A stretch of DNA of 64,000 nucleotides from NCBI RefSeq assembly GCF_026155325.1, contig NZ_JAPFPW010000014.1, positions 1-64,000 of the forward strand, in the 5' to 3' direction. A model generated the notes under the pieces. That model had not been told where the DNA came from and ran no database searches. It was given only the letters and a program-made list of their open reading frames with translations. Both the position numbers and the translations under genes were made by a program. Positions 25,289-36,226 of the stretch are shown one piece after another. Origin of the DNA: Desulfobotulus pelophilus. GTDB lineage: Bacteria > Desulfobacterota > Desulfobacteria > Desulfobacterales > ASO4-4. Position 1 is the first letter of the stretch; every line of letters begins with the position of its first letter.

Positions 25289-25783
25289 TGGCAGGAACAG
25301 GCATTATTTATAAAACCTGCGGTAATTTCTGGCCGGAATTAAGCCCTGCAGATTACTTTGTAACGATACTTGCCGCCTTGACGTCACTAGAAAGTTGCTC
25401 GGCGGCAGTACATTCTGCGTGGCTGATCCGTATTATTGCGCCCTGTTAACGACCATGACCGTCAGGCAGACACATGGGCTGTTTGCCTGTGACACCATCT
25501 CTGTTTTTAGAGCTTTTTGTCCTGTACGGGAGCGGTTCGGTGCTCAAGTAAGAAAGCCTTTTTTATCATAAAATGTATCCGCAAATTGGAGTGAAGGATA
25601 ACGTCACTGGCAAACAGCCATGGTGACTTGCATCGGAACCAGCTGCTGATACTGCAGTGCCGGAATGATAGAGTATACATGAGCGGAATCGTTATGTTTT
25701 TGGGATTTCAGAGTAAAATGCTATGAATGTTTACTTTCGTAAGGATATTTTAACAACCTTTTAAGCAAATAAGGATGATGGAT
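25289..25783. other. 495-bp gap with several inverted repeats
   Basis: No protein-coding frame is convincing. Structure is dense. TGCCGCC (25371-25377) pairs with GGCGGCA (25401-25407). A ~20-bp imperfect inverted repeat pairs 25473-25493 with 25603-25623; the shared core is GGCAAACAGCC, with GTCAC and ATG flanks. A small CTCT/AGAG hairpin at 25500-25513 is followed by CTTTTTG. The region may hold a structured RNA, a non-autonomous element, or only the glyQ leader. No T-box or glycine riboswitch core was seen. Confidence 0.5.
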
Positions 25784-26653
25784 ATGCGGTTTCAGGATCT
25801 TATTTTCACCCTGCAGAAATTCTGGGCAGACAGGGGGTGCGTTCAGGCCCAGCCCTATGACCTTGAGGTGGGTGCGGGAACCTTTCATCCCACAACCCTG
25901 CTCAAAGCCCTTGGACCGGAACCATGGAGCGTTGCCTATGCCCAGCCCTGCCGCAGACCCACGGACGGCCGGTATGGGGAAAATCCCAACCGTATGCAGC
26001 ATTATTACCAGTTTCAGGTCATCATGAAACCATCTCCATCGGATGTGCAGGATATGTATCTGGAAAGTCTGAAAGCCATTGGCGTGGACCCCCTGGCCCA
26101 TGACATCCGCTTTGTGGAAGACGACTGGGAGTCGCCCACCCTTGGTGCTTCGGGACTGGGCTGGGAAGTCTGGCTGGATGGGATGGAAATTACTCAGTTT
26201 ACCTATTTTCAGATGACAGGTTCCATAGAGGTGAAGCCCGTGAGCGTAGAGCTGACCTACGGCCTTGAACGCATTGCCATGTATCTGCAGGGTGTGGACA
26301 GTGTGTATGACCTCATGTGGAATGATAAAATCACCTACGGGGATATCTTTCACCAGCAGGAAGTGGAACAGAGCCGCTATAACTTTGAAGAAGCCAATGT
26401 TCCCCTGCTTTTTGATCTTTTTGCAAAGTATGAGTCCGAAGCAAAGAGGCTCATAGAAAAGGATCTGGTTCTGCCCGCCTATGAGTTCGGCCTGAAGTGT
26501 TCCCACACCTTCAACCTTCTGGATGCAAGGGGAGCCATCAGTGTGACGGAAAGAACCGGTTATATCGGAAGAATCCGGAACATCGCCAGGGCCTGTTCCG
26601 AAGCCTATCTGGTTCAGCGGGAAGCCATGGGCTTTCCCCTTCTGAAAAAATAA
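25784..26653 (+). CDS. glyQ: Glycyl-tRNA synthetase alpha subunit
   Basis: 289 residues, the catalytic subunit of the bacterial (alpha-beta)2 glycyl-tRNA synthetase. The family sequence runs from [31 protein letters not shown]-type motif 1 through [17 protein letters not shown] to [14 protein letters not shown]. Three in-frame ATGs lie close together (25775, 25778, 25784). AAGG is adjacent to the first and nine bases from the third, so I chose 25784, which also fits the family's N-terminus. Confidence 0.95.
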   Translation: MRFQDLIFTLQKFWADRGCVQAQPYDLEVGAGTFHPTTLLKALGPEPWSVAYAQPCRRPTDGRYGENPNRMQHYYQFQVIMKPSPSDVQDMYLESLKAIGVDPLAHDIRFVEDDWESPTLGASGLGWEVWLDGMEITQFTYFQMTGSIEVKPVSVELTYGLERIAMYLQGVDSVYDLMWNDKITYGDIFHQQEVEQSRYNFEEANVPLLFDLFAKYESEAKRLIEKDLVLPAYEFGLKCSHTFNLLDARGAISVTERTGYIGRIRNIARACSEAYLVQREAMGFPLLKK

Positions 26654-26713
26654 GCCTGATATCCAAGCCATGTACATTCGGGGGGAATGCCCCGTAGCCA
26701 TAAGGACACCATC

Positions 26714-28786
26714 ATGACAAGTCTTCTTTTTGAAATTGGAACCGAAGAAATACCGGCAGGATACATTGACCCTGCCATTGCGGCCCTTGCCGCATTTCTG
26801 AAAAAAGAGCTGGCCGCCGCCCGCGTTGACTTTGGAGAGATCACAAGTTTTGCCACCCCGAGGCGGCTTTGTGTGCGCATTGCGGATGTGGCCACCATGC
26901 AGCGGCCGGAAACCACGGAGCTGATGGGGCCGCCGGAGAAGGCTGCCTTTGATGCGGAAGGCAAGCCGGGCATCCCCGCTGTGAAATTTGCGGAAAAAGC
27001 CGGAATCTCCTTAGAAGAGATTGAAATCCGGGAAACCCCCAAGGGGCGCTATCTTTTTGCCAGAGTTGAAGAAAAGGTCCGGCCTGTGGCGGAGCTTTTC
27101 TGCCATATGCTGCCTGCGGCGGTCCGTGCCCTGAACTTTCCCAAAACCATGCGCTGGGCAGACACGGAGCTTGCCTTTGCAAGGCCCATTCAGCGTTTTG
27201 TTGCCCTTTTCGGTGAGGCACTGATTCCCTTTGAAGTGGAGGGTATTGTTTCTGACCGCCTGAGCAGCGGCCATCGTTTTCATCATCCCCAGCCCGTGAC
27301 CATTGATTTGCCAGAACATTATGAAGGGATTTTGAAGGATGCCGGTGTTATAGCCGATGTTCAGGAGAGAAAGGCAGCCGTGGCCCGTTCCGTGGAGGAA
27401 GTGGCCAAAAACTCCGGCGGCAGGGTGCTTGCGGATGAAGAGCTGTTAAAAATCGTCACCCACCTTGTGGAAGCGCCCTATCCTGTCATGGGAAGTTTTG
27501 ATCCTGCCTTTCTGGAAGTGCCCAGAGAAGTGCTCATCACATCCATGAGGGAACATCAGAAATATTTTGCCGTTGAAGATGAAAAGGGTAATCTTCTGCC
27601 CCTTTTCATTGCCGTTAACAATACCTCCCCCAAAGATATGGAGCTGGTACGTCAGGGCCACCAGCGTGTACTGAGGGCAAGGCTTTCCGATGCCAGATTC
27701 TTCTGGGAAACGGATAAGAAAGCCACCTTTGACCAGTGGAATGAAAAGCTTGATCAGGTGCTCTTTCAGGCAAAGCTGGGCACCATGGGAGAGAAGGTGG
27801 CACGAATCCGCAGTCTTTGTGCCAGCATGGGTAAAGATTTGGGCCTTGACGGAGAGATGATGGCGGATCTGGACCGGGCCGCCAGCCTCTGCAAGGCGGA
27901 TCTTGCTTCCCAGATGGTTTATGAATTCCCCGAGGTACAGGGCATCATGGGCAGAGCCTATGCCCTTTTCCACGGAGAAAATGAACGGGTGGCCCGTGCC
28001 ATGGAGGATCATTACAGACCCCTTGGCAGTGGTGGAAAACTGCCGGAAGATCTGTGCGGTGTGGTCCTGTCCATGGCGGACAAGCTGGATACCCTCTGTG
28101 GTTGTTTTGCGGTGGGGCTGAGGCCCACAGGAGCGGCTGATCCCTTTGCCCTGCGCCGGGCAACCCTTGGGATTCTGCAGATGCTTCTGGACAAAAACTT
28201 GGGTTTTTCCCTTCGGGAGCTGGTTACCCTTGCCCTGGAAACCCTTGGGGATAAAAAGAAGGAAGACGGGAAAGAAACGGTGCAGGCAGTCTGCGACTTC
28301 ATGGTGACCCGCCTTGCCAATCTGCTGGCCGAAAAAGGATTTTCAAGGGAAGGTATTGCCGCTGTTCTGGCCGTAGAGAATAACCATATTCCAGATGTCC
28401 TGCGCCGGGTGGAAGCCCTGGACCGCGTCAGGAATCAGCCGGATTTTCTTGCTCTGGCCGGAGCCTTTAAAAGGGCTTCCAATATTTTGAAAAAAGCCGG
28501 GGATGTGAAACCTCTGGTGGATGTATCCCTACTGACGGAACCTGCGGAAAAAGGGCTGTATGAAGCCCTTGAACTCTGCGTTCAGACCGTTGACGGCCAC
28601 ATGGTTGTCAATGATCTGGATGCTGCCCTTGCAAGCATTGCCACCCTGCGTCAGTCTGTGGATGCTTTTTTTGACGGGGTGATGGTCATGGCAGAGGATG
28701 AAAGGGTGAAGAATAACCGACTGGGGCTTCTGGCTTCCATTGCGGCTCTTTTTAACAGAATTGCGGATTTTTCACGACTGGGTTAG
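26714..28786 (+). CDS. glyS: Glycyl-tRNA synthetase beta subunit
   Basis: 690 residues (E. coli 689). The beta subunit binds and orients tRNA-Gly. The hallmark N-terminus LLFEIGTEEIPAGYI is present, followed by the REHQKYF segment and a C-terminal DALR-like anticodon-binding region. An AAGGA site upstream supports the ATG at 26714 over the longer frame from 26687. It is 60 bp downstream of glyQ and in the same operon. Confidence 0.96.
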   Translation: MTSLLFEIGTEEIPAGYIDPAIAALAAFLKKELAAARVDFGEITSFATPRRLCVRIADVATMQRPETTELMGPPEKAAFDAEGKPGIPAVKFAEKAGISLEEIEIRETPKGRYLFARVEEKVRPVAELFCHMLPAAVRALNFPKTMRWADTELAFARPIQRFVALFGEALIPFEVEGIVSDRLSSGHRFHHPQPVTIDLPEHYEGILKDAGVIADVQERKAAVARSVEEVAKNSGGRVLADEELLKIVTHLVEAPYPVMGSFDPAFLEVPREVLITSMREHQKYFAVEDEKGNLLPLFIAVNNTSPKDMELVRQGHQRVLRARLSDARFFWETDKKATFDQWNEKLDQVLFQAKLGTMGEKVARIRSLCASMGKDLGLDGEMMADLDRAASLCKADLASQMVYEFPEVQGIMGRAYALFHGENERVARAMEDHYRPLGSGGKLPEDLCGVVLSMADKLDTLCGCFAVGLRPTGAADPFALRRATLGILQMLLDKNLGFSLRELVTLALETLGDKKKEDGKETVQAVCDFMVTRLANLLAEKGFSREGIAAVLAVENNHIPDVLRRVEALDRVRNQPDFLALAGAFKRASNILKKAGDVKPLVDVSLLTEPAEKGLYEALELCVQTVDGHMVVNDLDAALASIATLRQSVDAFFDGVMVMAEDERVKNNRLGLLASIAALFNRIADFSRLG

Positions 28787-28818
28787 CAAAAAGGCTGACT
28801 ATACACTAAGGAGGTAGA

Positions 28819-29079
28819 ATGGCTGGTTTTGATCCGTCAAAGGATAAGGTTTTGAAATCATGGAGAAGTGAGGAAACAGGTCTTGTGGTTGCCATCCACA
28901 GCTATGACGGCGGTGAGGCCAAGTTACAGATCGGACCGAGGATGCTGAAAAAAAAGGATGGTTCCGATAGGGCACCCGTGAAAGCGGGCAGGCTGACAAT
29001 TGAAGACGTGCAGTGGATCTATGATAACATAGATGACATCAAAGATGGCCTGGAAGAACATAACAATCCCATGGATTGA
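28819..29079 (+). CDS. Small conserved-type hypothetical protein
   Basis: 86 residues, not recognised. A very strong AAGGAGGT ribosome site precedes the ATG, so the gene is surely translated. The protein is soluble and charged (WRSEETGLVVAIHSYDGGEAKLQIGP, split here only as a description of its beta-rich middle) and has an acidic C-terminus (IYDNIDDIKDGLEEHN). It lies between glyS and ligA with 32 and 3 bp gaps, indicating an operon. Confidence 0.75.
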   Translation: MAGFDPSKDKVLKSWRSEETGLVVAIHSYDGGEAKLQIGPRMLKKKDGSDRAPVKAGRLTIEDVQWIYDNIDDIKDGLEEHNNPMD

Positions 29080-29082
29080 TGA

Positions 29083-31140
<2,058 letters not shown>

Positions 31141-31202
31141 TGTTGGCTCCGGTTTGGTTCTGCAGCTGGTAGCACGGAAAAATGCTGGCCTGAGGTTTTA
31201 AA

Positions 31203-31240
31203 ATAAACAGCCCCTTCCTTTAAAGGACGGGGCTGTTTAT
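31203..31240. terminator. Bidirectional terminator between ligA and rubrerythrin
   Basis: ATAAACAGCCCC (31203-31214) pairs perfectly with GGGGCTGTTTAT (31229-31240). The minus strand continues with TTTTAAAA, a good poly-T tail for the rubrerythrin transcript; on the plus strand the T-rich stem end can serve ligA. Confidence 0.85.
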
Positions 31241-31307
31241 ATTCCATGACGTATTCTCTGACCGGATGGATCACAGAAAAAAGGAAATGTGCCGGTCAGA
31301 GTCCTGG

Positions 31308-31883
31308 TCAATAGTTGGTGGACTTCAGTTCAAAGTGAGCCTTGGGATGGGCGCAGGCAGGGCACATTTCCGGTGCTTTTTCTCCTGTATGAACATAGCC
31401 GCAGTTACGGCAGGCCCATGTGGTACCTTCTTCACGCTCAAAAACACGCCCTGCATCAATATTGGCTGCCAGAGCAAGGTAGCGCTGCTCATGATGTTCT
31501 TCTGCAACGCAGATCTTTTCAAATACCGTTGCAATCGCCTCAAAACCTTCTTCACGTGCCGTTTTGGCATAGCCGGGATACATGGATGTGAATTCTTCGT
31601 TTTCGCCCTTGGCAGCTGCCTTAAGGTTGTCTACGGTTGTACCGATAACGCCAGCGGGGAAATTCCAGCGAACTTCCACTTCTCCGCCTTCAAGGAATTT
31701 GAAAAAACGCTTGGCATGTTCTTTTTCCTGATTGGCTGTTTCTTCAAAGATGGCAGCAATCTGAACATAGCCCTCTTTTTTGGCCTGGGCAGCGAAATAG
31801 GTGTAGCGGTTTCTCGCCTGAGATTCGCCGGCAAAAGCAGTCAAAAGATTCTTTTCGGTCTGGGTTCCTTTGATGGATTTCAT
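31308..31883 (-). CDS. rbr: Rubrerythrin
   Basis: 191 residues. A peroxide reductase of anaerobes combining a diiron ferritin-like domain and a rubredoxin-like iron site. The ferritin part shows ESQARNRYTYFA and the EKEHAK motif, then EEHHEQRY. The C-terminal rubredoxin site has CRNCGYVH and CPACAH. AAGGAG upstream supports the start. The Fur/PerR-type regulator encoded just upstream on the same strand probably controls it. Confidence 0.97.
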   Translation of the reverse strand: MKSIKGTQTEKNLLTAFAGESQARNRYTYFAAQAKKEGYVQIAAIFEETANQEKEHAKRFFKFLEGGEVEVRWNFPAGVIGTTVDNLKAAAKGENEEFTSMYPGYAKTAREEGFEAIATVFEKICVAEEHHEQRYLALAANIDAGRVFEREEGTTWACRNCGYVHTGEKAPEMCPACAHPKAHFELKSTNY

Positions 31884-31960
31884 TCTGTTGCACTCCTTTA
31901 AATAGATTGAAGGTTCATTTTATAAGTACCACGCCACCATGGTATGGCGGTTCTGATGCC

Positions 31961-32380
31961 TCAAACAGCCGCTTTTTTCTGGCATTCAGGGCATAATCCT
32001 CTGATTTCAATGATCACATCATTGATGGTATAGCCTGTTCCGGTGTTTTCAGGGATCAGGCTTTCAAGATGCTCTTCTACTGCAATATCTTCCAGCTTAT
32101 CGCAGGCTATGCATCGAATGTGAGCATGGGTACGTGTGTCACCATCGTAACGTCTTGGACCTGTACCCGTATCAATTCTTTGAATATACCCACCCTCACT
32201 GAGACTTTCAAGGTTACGGTACACGGTTCCCAGACTTATTCTCGGAAGTTTATGCTGCACACTTCGATAGACCATATCGGCTGTGGGGTGTGATTTGCAG
32301 CCAAGAACGTCCTCCAGTATAACCCGGCGTTGGGCACTGAGACGAGTAGCACCGAGTTTTTTGGGAGAATTCTTTTCCAT
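31961..32380 (-). CDS. Fur/PerR-family regulator
   Basis: 139 residues. An N-terminal winged helix (TRLSAQRRVILEDVLGCKSHPTADMVYRSV in several segments) and the dimerisation domain with a structural zinc site, Cys pairs CIAC and CPEC. AAGGAG seven bases before the ATG at 32380 fixes the start; the frame otherwise begins at a TTG two codons upstream. The position next to rubrerythrin favours a PerR-like peroxide sensor over an iron-sensing Fur, but sequence alone does not settle this. Confidence 0.88.
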   Translation of the reverse strand: MEKNSPKKLGATRLSAQRRVILEDVLGCKSHPTADMVYRSVQHKLPRISLGTVYRNLESLSEGGYIQRIDTGTGPRRYDGDTRTHAHIRCIACDKLEDIAVEEHLESLIPENTGTGYTINDVIIEIRGLCPECQKKAAV

Positions 32381-32418
32381 GAACAATCTCCTTAGCGGGT
32401 GGTTGTACTCGCCATTTT

Positions 32419-32437
32419 CGATAATGATTACTATTAA
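32419..32437. promoter_or_regulatory. Candidate Fur/PerR box
   Basis: The sequence CGATAATGATTACTATTAA contains the imperfect dyad TAATGATTACTATTA, close to Fur and PerR operator consensus sequences. It lies about 40-55 bp upstream of the Fur-family start codon, a normal place for autoregulation. Confidence 0.6.
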
Positions 32438-32654
32438 GCTTTTTTTGTGTCAAGCTTTTTTTCCATAATTATGCAGGCAATAGAGAATATGGCTGGAAGG
32501 CTTAACCCGTTTCATTTTTAAATAGCATTCCTGCAGCCTTTGCACGGGAACAGAATACGTAAGGAAGCTTCTGGTAAGACGTTGATTTCATTAAAAAACT
32601 GACTCCTGCTGGTTGTCTGCCGTTGATTCAATGTGTAGCTGCTATCACGGACAG

Positions 32655-32698
32655 AGACCCAAAAGAGACCCAAAAAAGACCCAAAAGAGACCCAAAAG
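32655..32698. repeat. Four tandem 11-bp repeats
   Basis: AGACCCAAAAG occurs four times head to tail at 32655-32665, 32666-32676 (last base A), 32677-32687 and 32688-32698. Simple repeats of this kind may vary in copy number between strains. No function is evident. Confidence 0.9.
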
Positions 32699-32765
32699 CC
32701 TGATGGCAGATCATGTCCACAGGTCCATTCCATTCGATTGACGGATCTGCTGTTCGTCGGCAGGG

Positions 32766-33380
32766 CTAAAAACCGGCTGCCTCAGCAGCAATAATATCTG
32801 CCAGCATATTCAAGGCCAGAGCCTGCGCTGCCACAAAATCTGAAAAGGATTTACCTTCCGCCCTGGTATGAAGATCAAAGGGTTTTTCTGTTGTTCCCTC
32901 CCGTGCCTCCTGAACGGAAAAAAAACCGGCAAGGCGTATGATTCCATCTGTGTTTGATGAAAAATCAAGAATTCTGACGCGGATACGATGTGTCGGCGTG
33001 GGATAGGCTGAGATGGTATCCGACGGGACAACCCGGGTAGTTTTGAAAATACCGTCCAGCCGACTGGCAAGGGATTCCCGGAAAAGCCGGTCAAGGGGAG
33101 CCGCCCACCGGTGATCTTCATGGACAACAAGTTCGTGGGTTTCCCTGCGGACCACAATCTGGGGTCGGTCCAGGTGCCTTGGCAGTGCGGTGGTTTCCAG
33201 GACCGCAACTTTTTGACGAATATCTTCATCCATACTGCCCGGATCGTGGATACCGAGGTGGTAAAACCGGGGCTGGGGTGTGGCAGCACATCCCAGGCAG
33301 AAAAGAAGTATCAGTATCAGATGGGTGTACCGGTATCCGCGCAAGGGGGATGGTACGGAGCGGGCTGTTTTGCCTGGCAT
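32766..33380 (-). CDS. pqiC: PqiC-like outer-membrane lipoprotein (ABC-type transport auxiliary)
   Basis: 204 residues. A signal peptide with lipobox FCLGC is followed by a PqiC/YmbA-type domain (RFYHLGI, then VAVLETTALPRHLDRPQIVVRRETHELVV in pieces). This resembles lipoproteins that work with MCE proteins in lipid traffic between membranes. AAGGAG six bases before the ATG at 33380 selects this start; the longer frame would overlap the pqiB end. It closes the pqiA-pqiB-pqiC operon. Confidence 0.85.
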   Translation of the reverse strand: MPGKTARSVPSPLRGYRYTHLILILLFCLGCAATPQPRFYHLGIHDPGSMDEDIRQKVAVLETTALPRHLDRPQIVVRRETHELVVHEDHRWAAPLDRLFRESLASRLDGIFKTTRVVPSDTISAYPTPTHRIRVRILDFSSNTDGIIRLAGFFSVQEAREGTTEKPFDLHTRAEGKSFSDFVAAQALALNMLADIIAAEAAGF

Positions 33381-33405
33381 GTCGGTCTCCTTGTGCAAAA
33401 GCAGG

Positions 33406-34980
33406 TTACTTTCCGTGGATAAGCATATCCGGTCTGGCCTCAAGACTTTCTGCAAAAATTCGAACGGCCCGTGCTGAATCGGAAAGCTCCTGGGCGGCCC
33501 GGCTGATTTCCATATAAAGGGAGCTGCCGGGTTGCAGGCTGTGAAGACCCGACTGCAGATTTTCCAGTGTTTTTTGTATGGTCTCAAGAACTTCCTGACT
33601 TTCTGTCAGTATGGGACCAATGTTTTTTGGAAGGGTTTCCATTTCAGCCATGAGGCGCTGTGCACTTTGCAGGGCGTGGATGGTGTTTTCCGCAATACCC
33701 TCTATGGGCAGCTCTCCGATACGGTGCAGGAGGCTGAGCGCACTTTCTGTTATTTTTTCAATGGGATGGGGCATAGTTGCTATGACAGGAAAACCTTCAT
33801 CATTGAATTGTTGGGGTATATATGCGGAAGAGTCATCCATTTCCATGGAAACATAAAGCTGCCCCGTAAGGAGGTTGCCTACATCCAGCCGGGCTTTCAG
33901 GCCTGTCTGCAGCATTTCCATGAGCAACGCTTCCGCATCGGGGATGCCGTTACCCAGAAGCTCTTCCGGGAGTATGGATATGGTTACGGGAATACGTATT
34001 TTACCCGCTTCTCTGTCATAAAGCAGATCGATATCCAGAACTTCACCCACCTGAACGCCCCGGAACTCCACCGGGGCACCGGGCGTAAGGCCGCGCACGG
34101 AGCTGTCAAAGTAGAGTACAAAGGGAAGTCCCATCTGCATGGACTGGGAACGGATGTCTCTGTAACTGGGAAAAAGGTGAAAGCGGCAGCTGTTTTTCAC
34201 CGCCGCTGCCGAAGGGTCCGGATTGTCAAAGGCAATGCCTCCGGCAAAAAGGGTTTCCAGGGATTCTGTATGGAAACGGATACCTTCCGCGCTGAGAGAA
34301 AAATCAATGCCCGAATCACGCCAGAACCGGGATGCCTGATTCACATGGGCGTCGTAGGGGGAGCGGATAAATACATCCAGCAGAATGCGTTGCGGATCCG
34401 GCAAAACGGTGCGCGCTTCCACCGTTCCTACGGGAATTTTTCTGTAATAAATAGTGGTTCCCACATCTACCCCTCCGGAGTCGGTTTCCAGAACAAGGCG
34501 GAGTCCCGGAGTTTCCGGTGAAGTGATGGGCGGGTTTTCAAGACCGGTGAATGTGGTGGCAGGTTTACCTGTCCCCGGCTCCATGGCGATATACGCTCCG
34601 GATAGCAGCGTGTTCAGTCCGGAAATACCATGCCTGTCAATGCGTGGACGGACCACCCAGAAACGGCTGTCTTCGCTGATGTGGGGCTGCATGCTGCGAT
34701 CCACCCGGACATGGACATTGACGTGGGAAAGATTCTGCGTAAGATCAAGGGATTCTACGATTCCGATGGTAAGATCCTTGAAGCGCAGCTGGGTTTTGCC
34801 AGCCACAAGGCCTGAGGCTGTTTCAAACGTGATACTGATGAGAATGCCACGCTGGGCATAGTGCTGAAAAAGAAGCCACCCGCCGCCGATCATGGCAGCA
34901 ATGGGTATGAGCCAGATCCAGAAACGGGCCTTGGCTGTTGTGATGTCAGGAAGTTCCGGTTCGTTCAGGTTCATGGGCAT
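33406..34980 (-). CDS. pqiB: PqiB-type MCE-domain lipid transport protein
   Basis: 524 residues. One N-terminal membrane anchor (residues ~18-40) is followed by three MCE domains (for example ITFETASGLVAGKTQLRFKD, LVLETDSGGVDVGTTIYYRK and LYFDSSVRGLTPGAPVEFRG at about 45, 155 and 285). The C-terminus is helical and predicted coiled-coil. PqiB in E. coli builds a tunnel across the periplasm. GAGGA upstream of the ATG at 34980 fixes the start, which lies inside the end of pqiA (35-bp overlap). Confidence 0.92.
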   Translation of the reverse strand: MPMNLNEPELPDITTAKARFWIWLIPIAAMIGGGWLLFQHYAQRGILISITFETASGLVAGKTQLRFKDLTIGIVESLDLTQNLSHVNVHVRVDRSMQPHISEDSRFWVVRPRIDRHGISGLNTLLSGAYIAMEPGTGKPATTFTGLENPPITSPETPGLRLVLETDSGGVDVGTTIYYRKIPVGTVEARTVLPDPQRILLDVFIRSPYDAHVNQASRFWRDSGIDFSLSAEGIRFHTESLETLFAGGIAFDNPDPSAAAVKNSCRFHLFPSYRDIRSQSMQMGLPFVLYFDSSVRGLTPGAPVEFRGVQVGEVLDIDLLYDREAGKIRIPVTISILPEELLGNGIPDAEALLMEMLQTGLKARLDVGNLLTGQLYVSMEMDDSSAYIPQQFNDEGFPVIATMPHPIEKITESALSLLHRIGELPIEGIAENTIHALQSAQRLMAEMETLPKNIGPILTESQEVLETIQKTLENLQSGLHSLQPGSSLYMEISRAAQELSDSARAVRIFAESLEARPDMLIHGK

Positions 34981-36226
34981 GCTTTTCCTCAGGTTTCCGG
35001 TCCCAGAGTTTTCTGGGGTCGAAGGTTTCGGCTGCAAATAAGGTGATGACCACCATGGCGGCAAAGGCTGTGGCGGCGATGCCTGGTTCTATGGTGGCAA
35101 GGGGACCCATCTGCACCATGGCGGCCAGCGTGGCAACCACAAAGACATCCACCATGGACCATTTGCCTATAACTTCTACTATCTTATAGAGTTTTGTCTG
35201 GTCATGGGGAAAGATTCTTCGGCCGGCATATACGCACCCCATCAGATAAGAAAGGGCAATGAGCTTAGCCAGAGGTATGAAGACGCTGGCAAAAAAGACA
35301 ACAATGGCAACGGAATAGACGCCCGTTTCCCATAAAAGGATAACTCCGCCCAGAATGGTGCTGGAGATCACTTCTCCCATGTTGACTGTAATCATAATGG
35401 GGTAAAGGTTGGCAGGAAAATAGAGAATGGCTGCCGTAAGGGTAAGGGCAAGGGTACGGTTGATGCTCTGGGGTTTACGGCTGTGCAGGGGGCTGGAGCA
35501 GAGCAGGCAGCGTTTCTGCGATATGCTATGGACAAGGGTACATATATGGCAGCTTACAAGACCGGCCTCCATGGCCCTTTTACCAGGCAAGGGTCGGGGA
35601 AGGGTGGAGGAGGTGATGAGTACCTGCCAGATATCCCGTGGGGGTAAAGCAGCAAAAGCAAGTCGGATGCAGAGAACCTGAAGACAGAAGGCCCAGAAGC
35701 CGTAGAGGAGAAGAATATCTGCCATGTGAACGGCTTTGACCAGTACCACGAGAATACTGATGAGATAGACATCGGTCATGTCCCAGAATCGGGTTCGGGA
35801 ATAGGCTTTGAGAAAAAAGCGATAAAAGGGTGGTTTTCTGTTTCTGTTGAGAAAAATAAGGAGATACAGCATGCAAAGAATGGAGCACAGAGGGGCCATG
35901 ATGAGAAGCAGCCCTACGAAAGCTGCCAGTAAGGTCATGCTGTGCTCTGCAAGCATGGTAACGGCGGAGGGAAGGGATACGGTTTGATTCTGCCCTCCGA
36001 AGCTCACATGGATAAAGGGCAGAAGGATGGCGGTTATCCACGCTGTGAGAGCTGCCAGGGAGAGGGCGAAAGGAAGATCCAGACCATGGGGGTTCCGGCC
36101 GACAATGTGGTTCCCGCAGTTTTTACAAAGAGCAATCTGTCCGTCAAGGAGATGGGGCCGTATGTGCAGCTCATCGCAGACGGGGCAGGCCAGCCAGTCG
36201 GGGAAGGGGGTAGTTTTCAGTGCCAC
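34946..36226 (-). CDS. pqiA: PqiA-type membrane protein
   Basis: 426 residues. Two tandem PqiA domains, each beginning with a zinc ribbon: CPVC with CKNC at the N-terminus and CHIC with CLLC near residues 225-245. Each ribbon is followed by four hydrophobic helices. In E. coli PqiA is the inner-membrane partner of PqiB and part of a lipid transport system induced by membrane stress. The start is GTG at 36226, with AAGGAA upstream, and overlaps the M20 peptidase gene by 10 bp. Confidence 0.92.
   Translation of the reverse strand: MALKTTPFPDWLACPVCDELHIRPHLLDGQIALCKNCGNHIVGRNPHGLDLPFALSLAALTAWITAILLPFIHVSFGGQNQTVSLPSAVTMLAEHSMTLLAAFVGLLLIMAPLCSILCMLYLLIFLNRNRKPPFYRFFLKAYSRTRFWDMTDVYLISILVVLVKAVHMADILLLYGFWAFCLQVLCIRLAFAALPPRDIWQVLITSSTLPRPLPGKRAMEAGLVSCHICTLVHSISQKRCLLCSSPLHSRKPQSINRTLALTLTAAILYFPANLYPIMITVNMGEVISSTILGGVILLWETGVYSVAIVVFFASVFIPLAKLIALSYLMGCVYAGRRIFPHDQTKLYKIVEVIGKWSMVDVFVVATLAAMVQMGPLATIEPGIAATAFAAMVVITLFAAETFDPRKLWDRKPEEKHAHEPERTGTS

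Larger units (their letters stand above)
32381..32765. other. Intergenic region with a Fur-type site and tandem repeats
   Basis: This 385-bp stretch holds the promoter and operator area of the Fur-family gene (near 32420-32460). Two AAGCTTTTTTT runs lie at about 32437-32463, and a cluster of 11-bp repeats lies further on. An open frame on the minus strand at 32518-32733 crosses the repeats and has no ribosome site, so I do not call it. Confidence 0.5.

Noticed and set aside
25289-25783. T-box or glycine riboswitch before glyQ
   Set aside because: No T-box AGGGTGG-type sequence and no glycine aptamer core was found.
32518-32733. 71-codon frame over the 11-bp repeats
   Set aside because: Its sequence is mostly the translated tandem repeat and it has no ribosome site.
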